A stretch of DNA of 14,673 bases from an uncultured Eisenbergiella sp. GTDB taxonomy: Bacteria; Bacillota; Clostridia; Lachnospirales; Lachnospiraceae. A program made the position numbers and the translations under genes. The notes under the pieces are model-generated. The model was not told the origin of the DNA. It made no database searches and saw only the letters and a list, made by a program, of their open reading frames with translations. Where the stretch lies: NCBI GenBank assembly GCA_948960675.1, contig CARDPF010000045.1, forward strand, positions 1 to 14,673, in the 5' to 3' direction. Positions 14,600-14,673 of this stretch are shown piece by piece (position 1 is the first letter of the stretch; each line of letters opens with the position of its first letter).

Positions 14600-14673
14600 C
14601 ACGGAAATCCATTTTGCGTAAGGGGAGAGGCAGGGACGGCTTCCCGGCAGCCTGTAGTGGCGCATGGCCATTA
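14600..14673. mobile_element. Partial second copy of the hairpin element, cut by the window end
   Basis: Bases 14600-14619 differ at only two positions from the outer 20 bases of the right end of the 4597-4899 element read in reverse complement: both begin CACGGAAATC and continue ATTTTG. Homology continues through AAGG, AGGCA-GGACGGCTT and a GGC-GCC block to GGCCAT near 14668. The far arm and any target duplication lie beyond the window. It sits about 45 bases upstream of the candidate promoter of the EF-G-like gene. Confidence 0.7.

Overview
The window looks like a chromosomal segment of a spore-forming, anaerobic Firmicute of class Clostridia, most likely family Lachnospiraceae. Reasons: a Re-citrate synthase in place of the usual Si-type enzyme, a T-box in front of leuS, strong AGGAGG-type ribosome binding sites, a 'chorion-class high-cysteine' small protein, and a clostridial EF-G-like GTPase. 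This placement rests on protein-family recognition only. There are no rRNA or tRNA genes, no CRISPR array, no phage genes and no transposase gene.

Layout. (1) 2-655 (+): C-terminal part of an ABC-F ATPase running in from the left edge. (2) 4577-665 (-): a four-gene operon of Re-citrate synthase, GntR/FCD regulator, NADP-isocitrate dehydrogenase and a GtrA-like membrane protein. It has a clear promoter whose -10 region lies inside a 24-bp palindrome. With an aconitase encoded elsewhere, it would supply the oxidative branch from oxaloacetate plus acetyl-CoA to 2-oxoglutarate, and so glutamate. (3) 4597-4899: a 303-bp non-autonomous mobile element folding into one very long hairpin. It is flanked by an 8-bp target duplication that contains the stop codon of the next gene. 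A diverged second copy begins at 14600 and leaves the window. (4) 5826-4903 (-): a compact subtilisin-like protease. (5) 5990-7317 (+): a Cys/Gly-rich small protein and two unrecognised helical proteins. (6) 10294-7391 (-): leuS behind a complete leucine-type T-box leader; it shares a bidirectional terminator with the unknown genes. (7) 11960-10317 (-): a three-helix membrane protein with a large exported domain, function unknown. (8) 12349-14439 (-): an EF-G-like GTPase with altered G-motifs, followed by a 388-bp intergenic region rich in hairpins.

The most interesting points are the hairpin element with its target duplication, the autoregulatory-looking promoter/operator of the Re-citrate synthase operon, a terminator hairpin that also encodes the C-terminus of the convergent GtrA gene, and divergent sigma-K-like promoters between the protease and the Cys-rich gene. 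I see no defence or other multi-gene novel system in the window.
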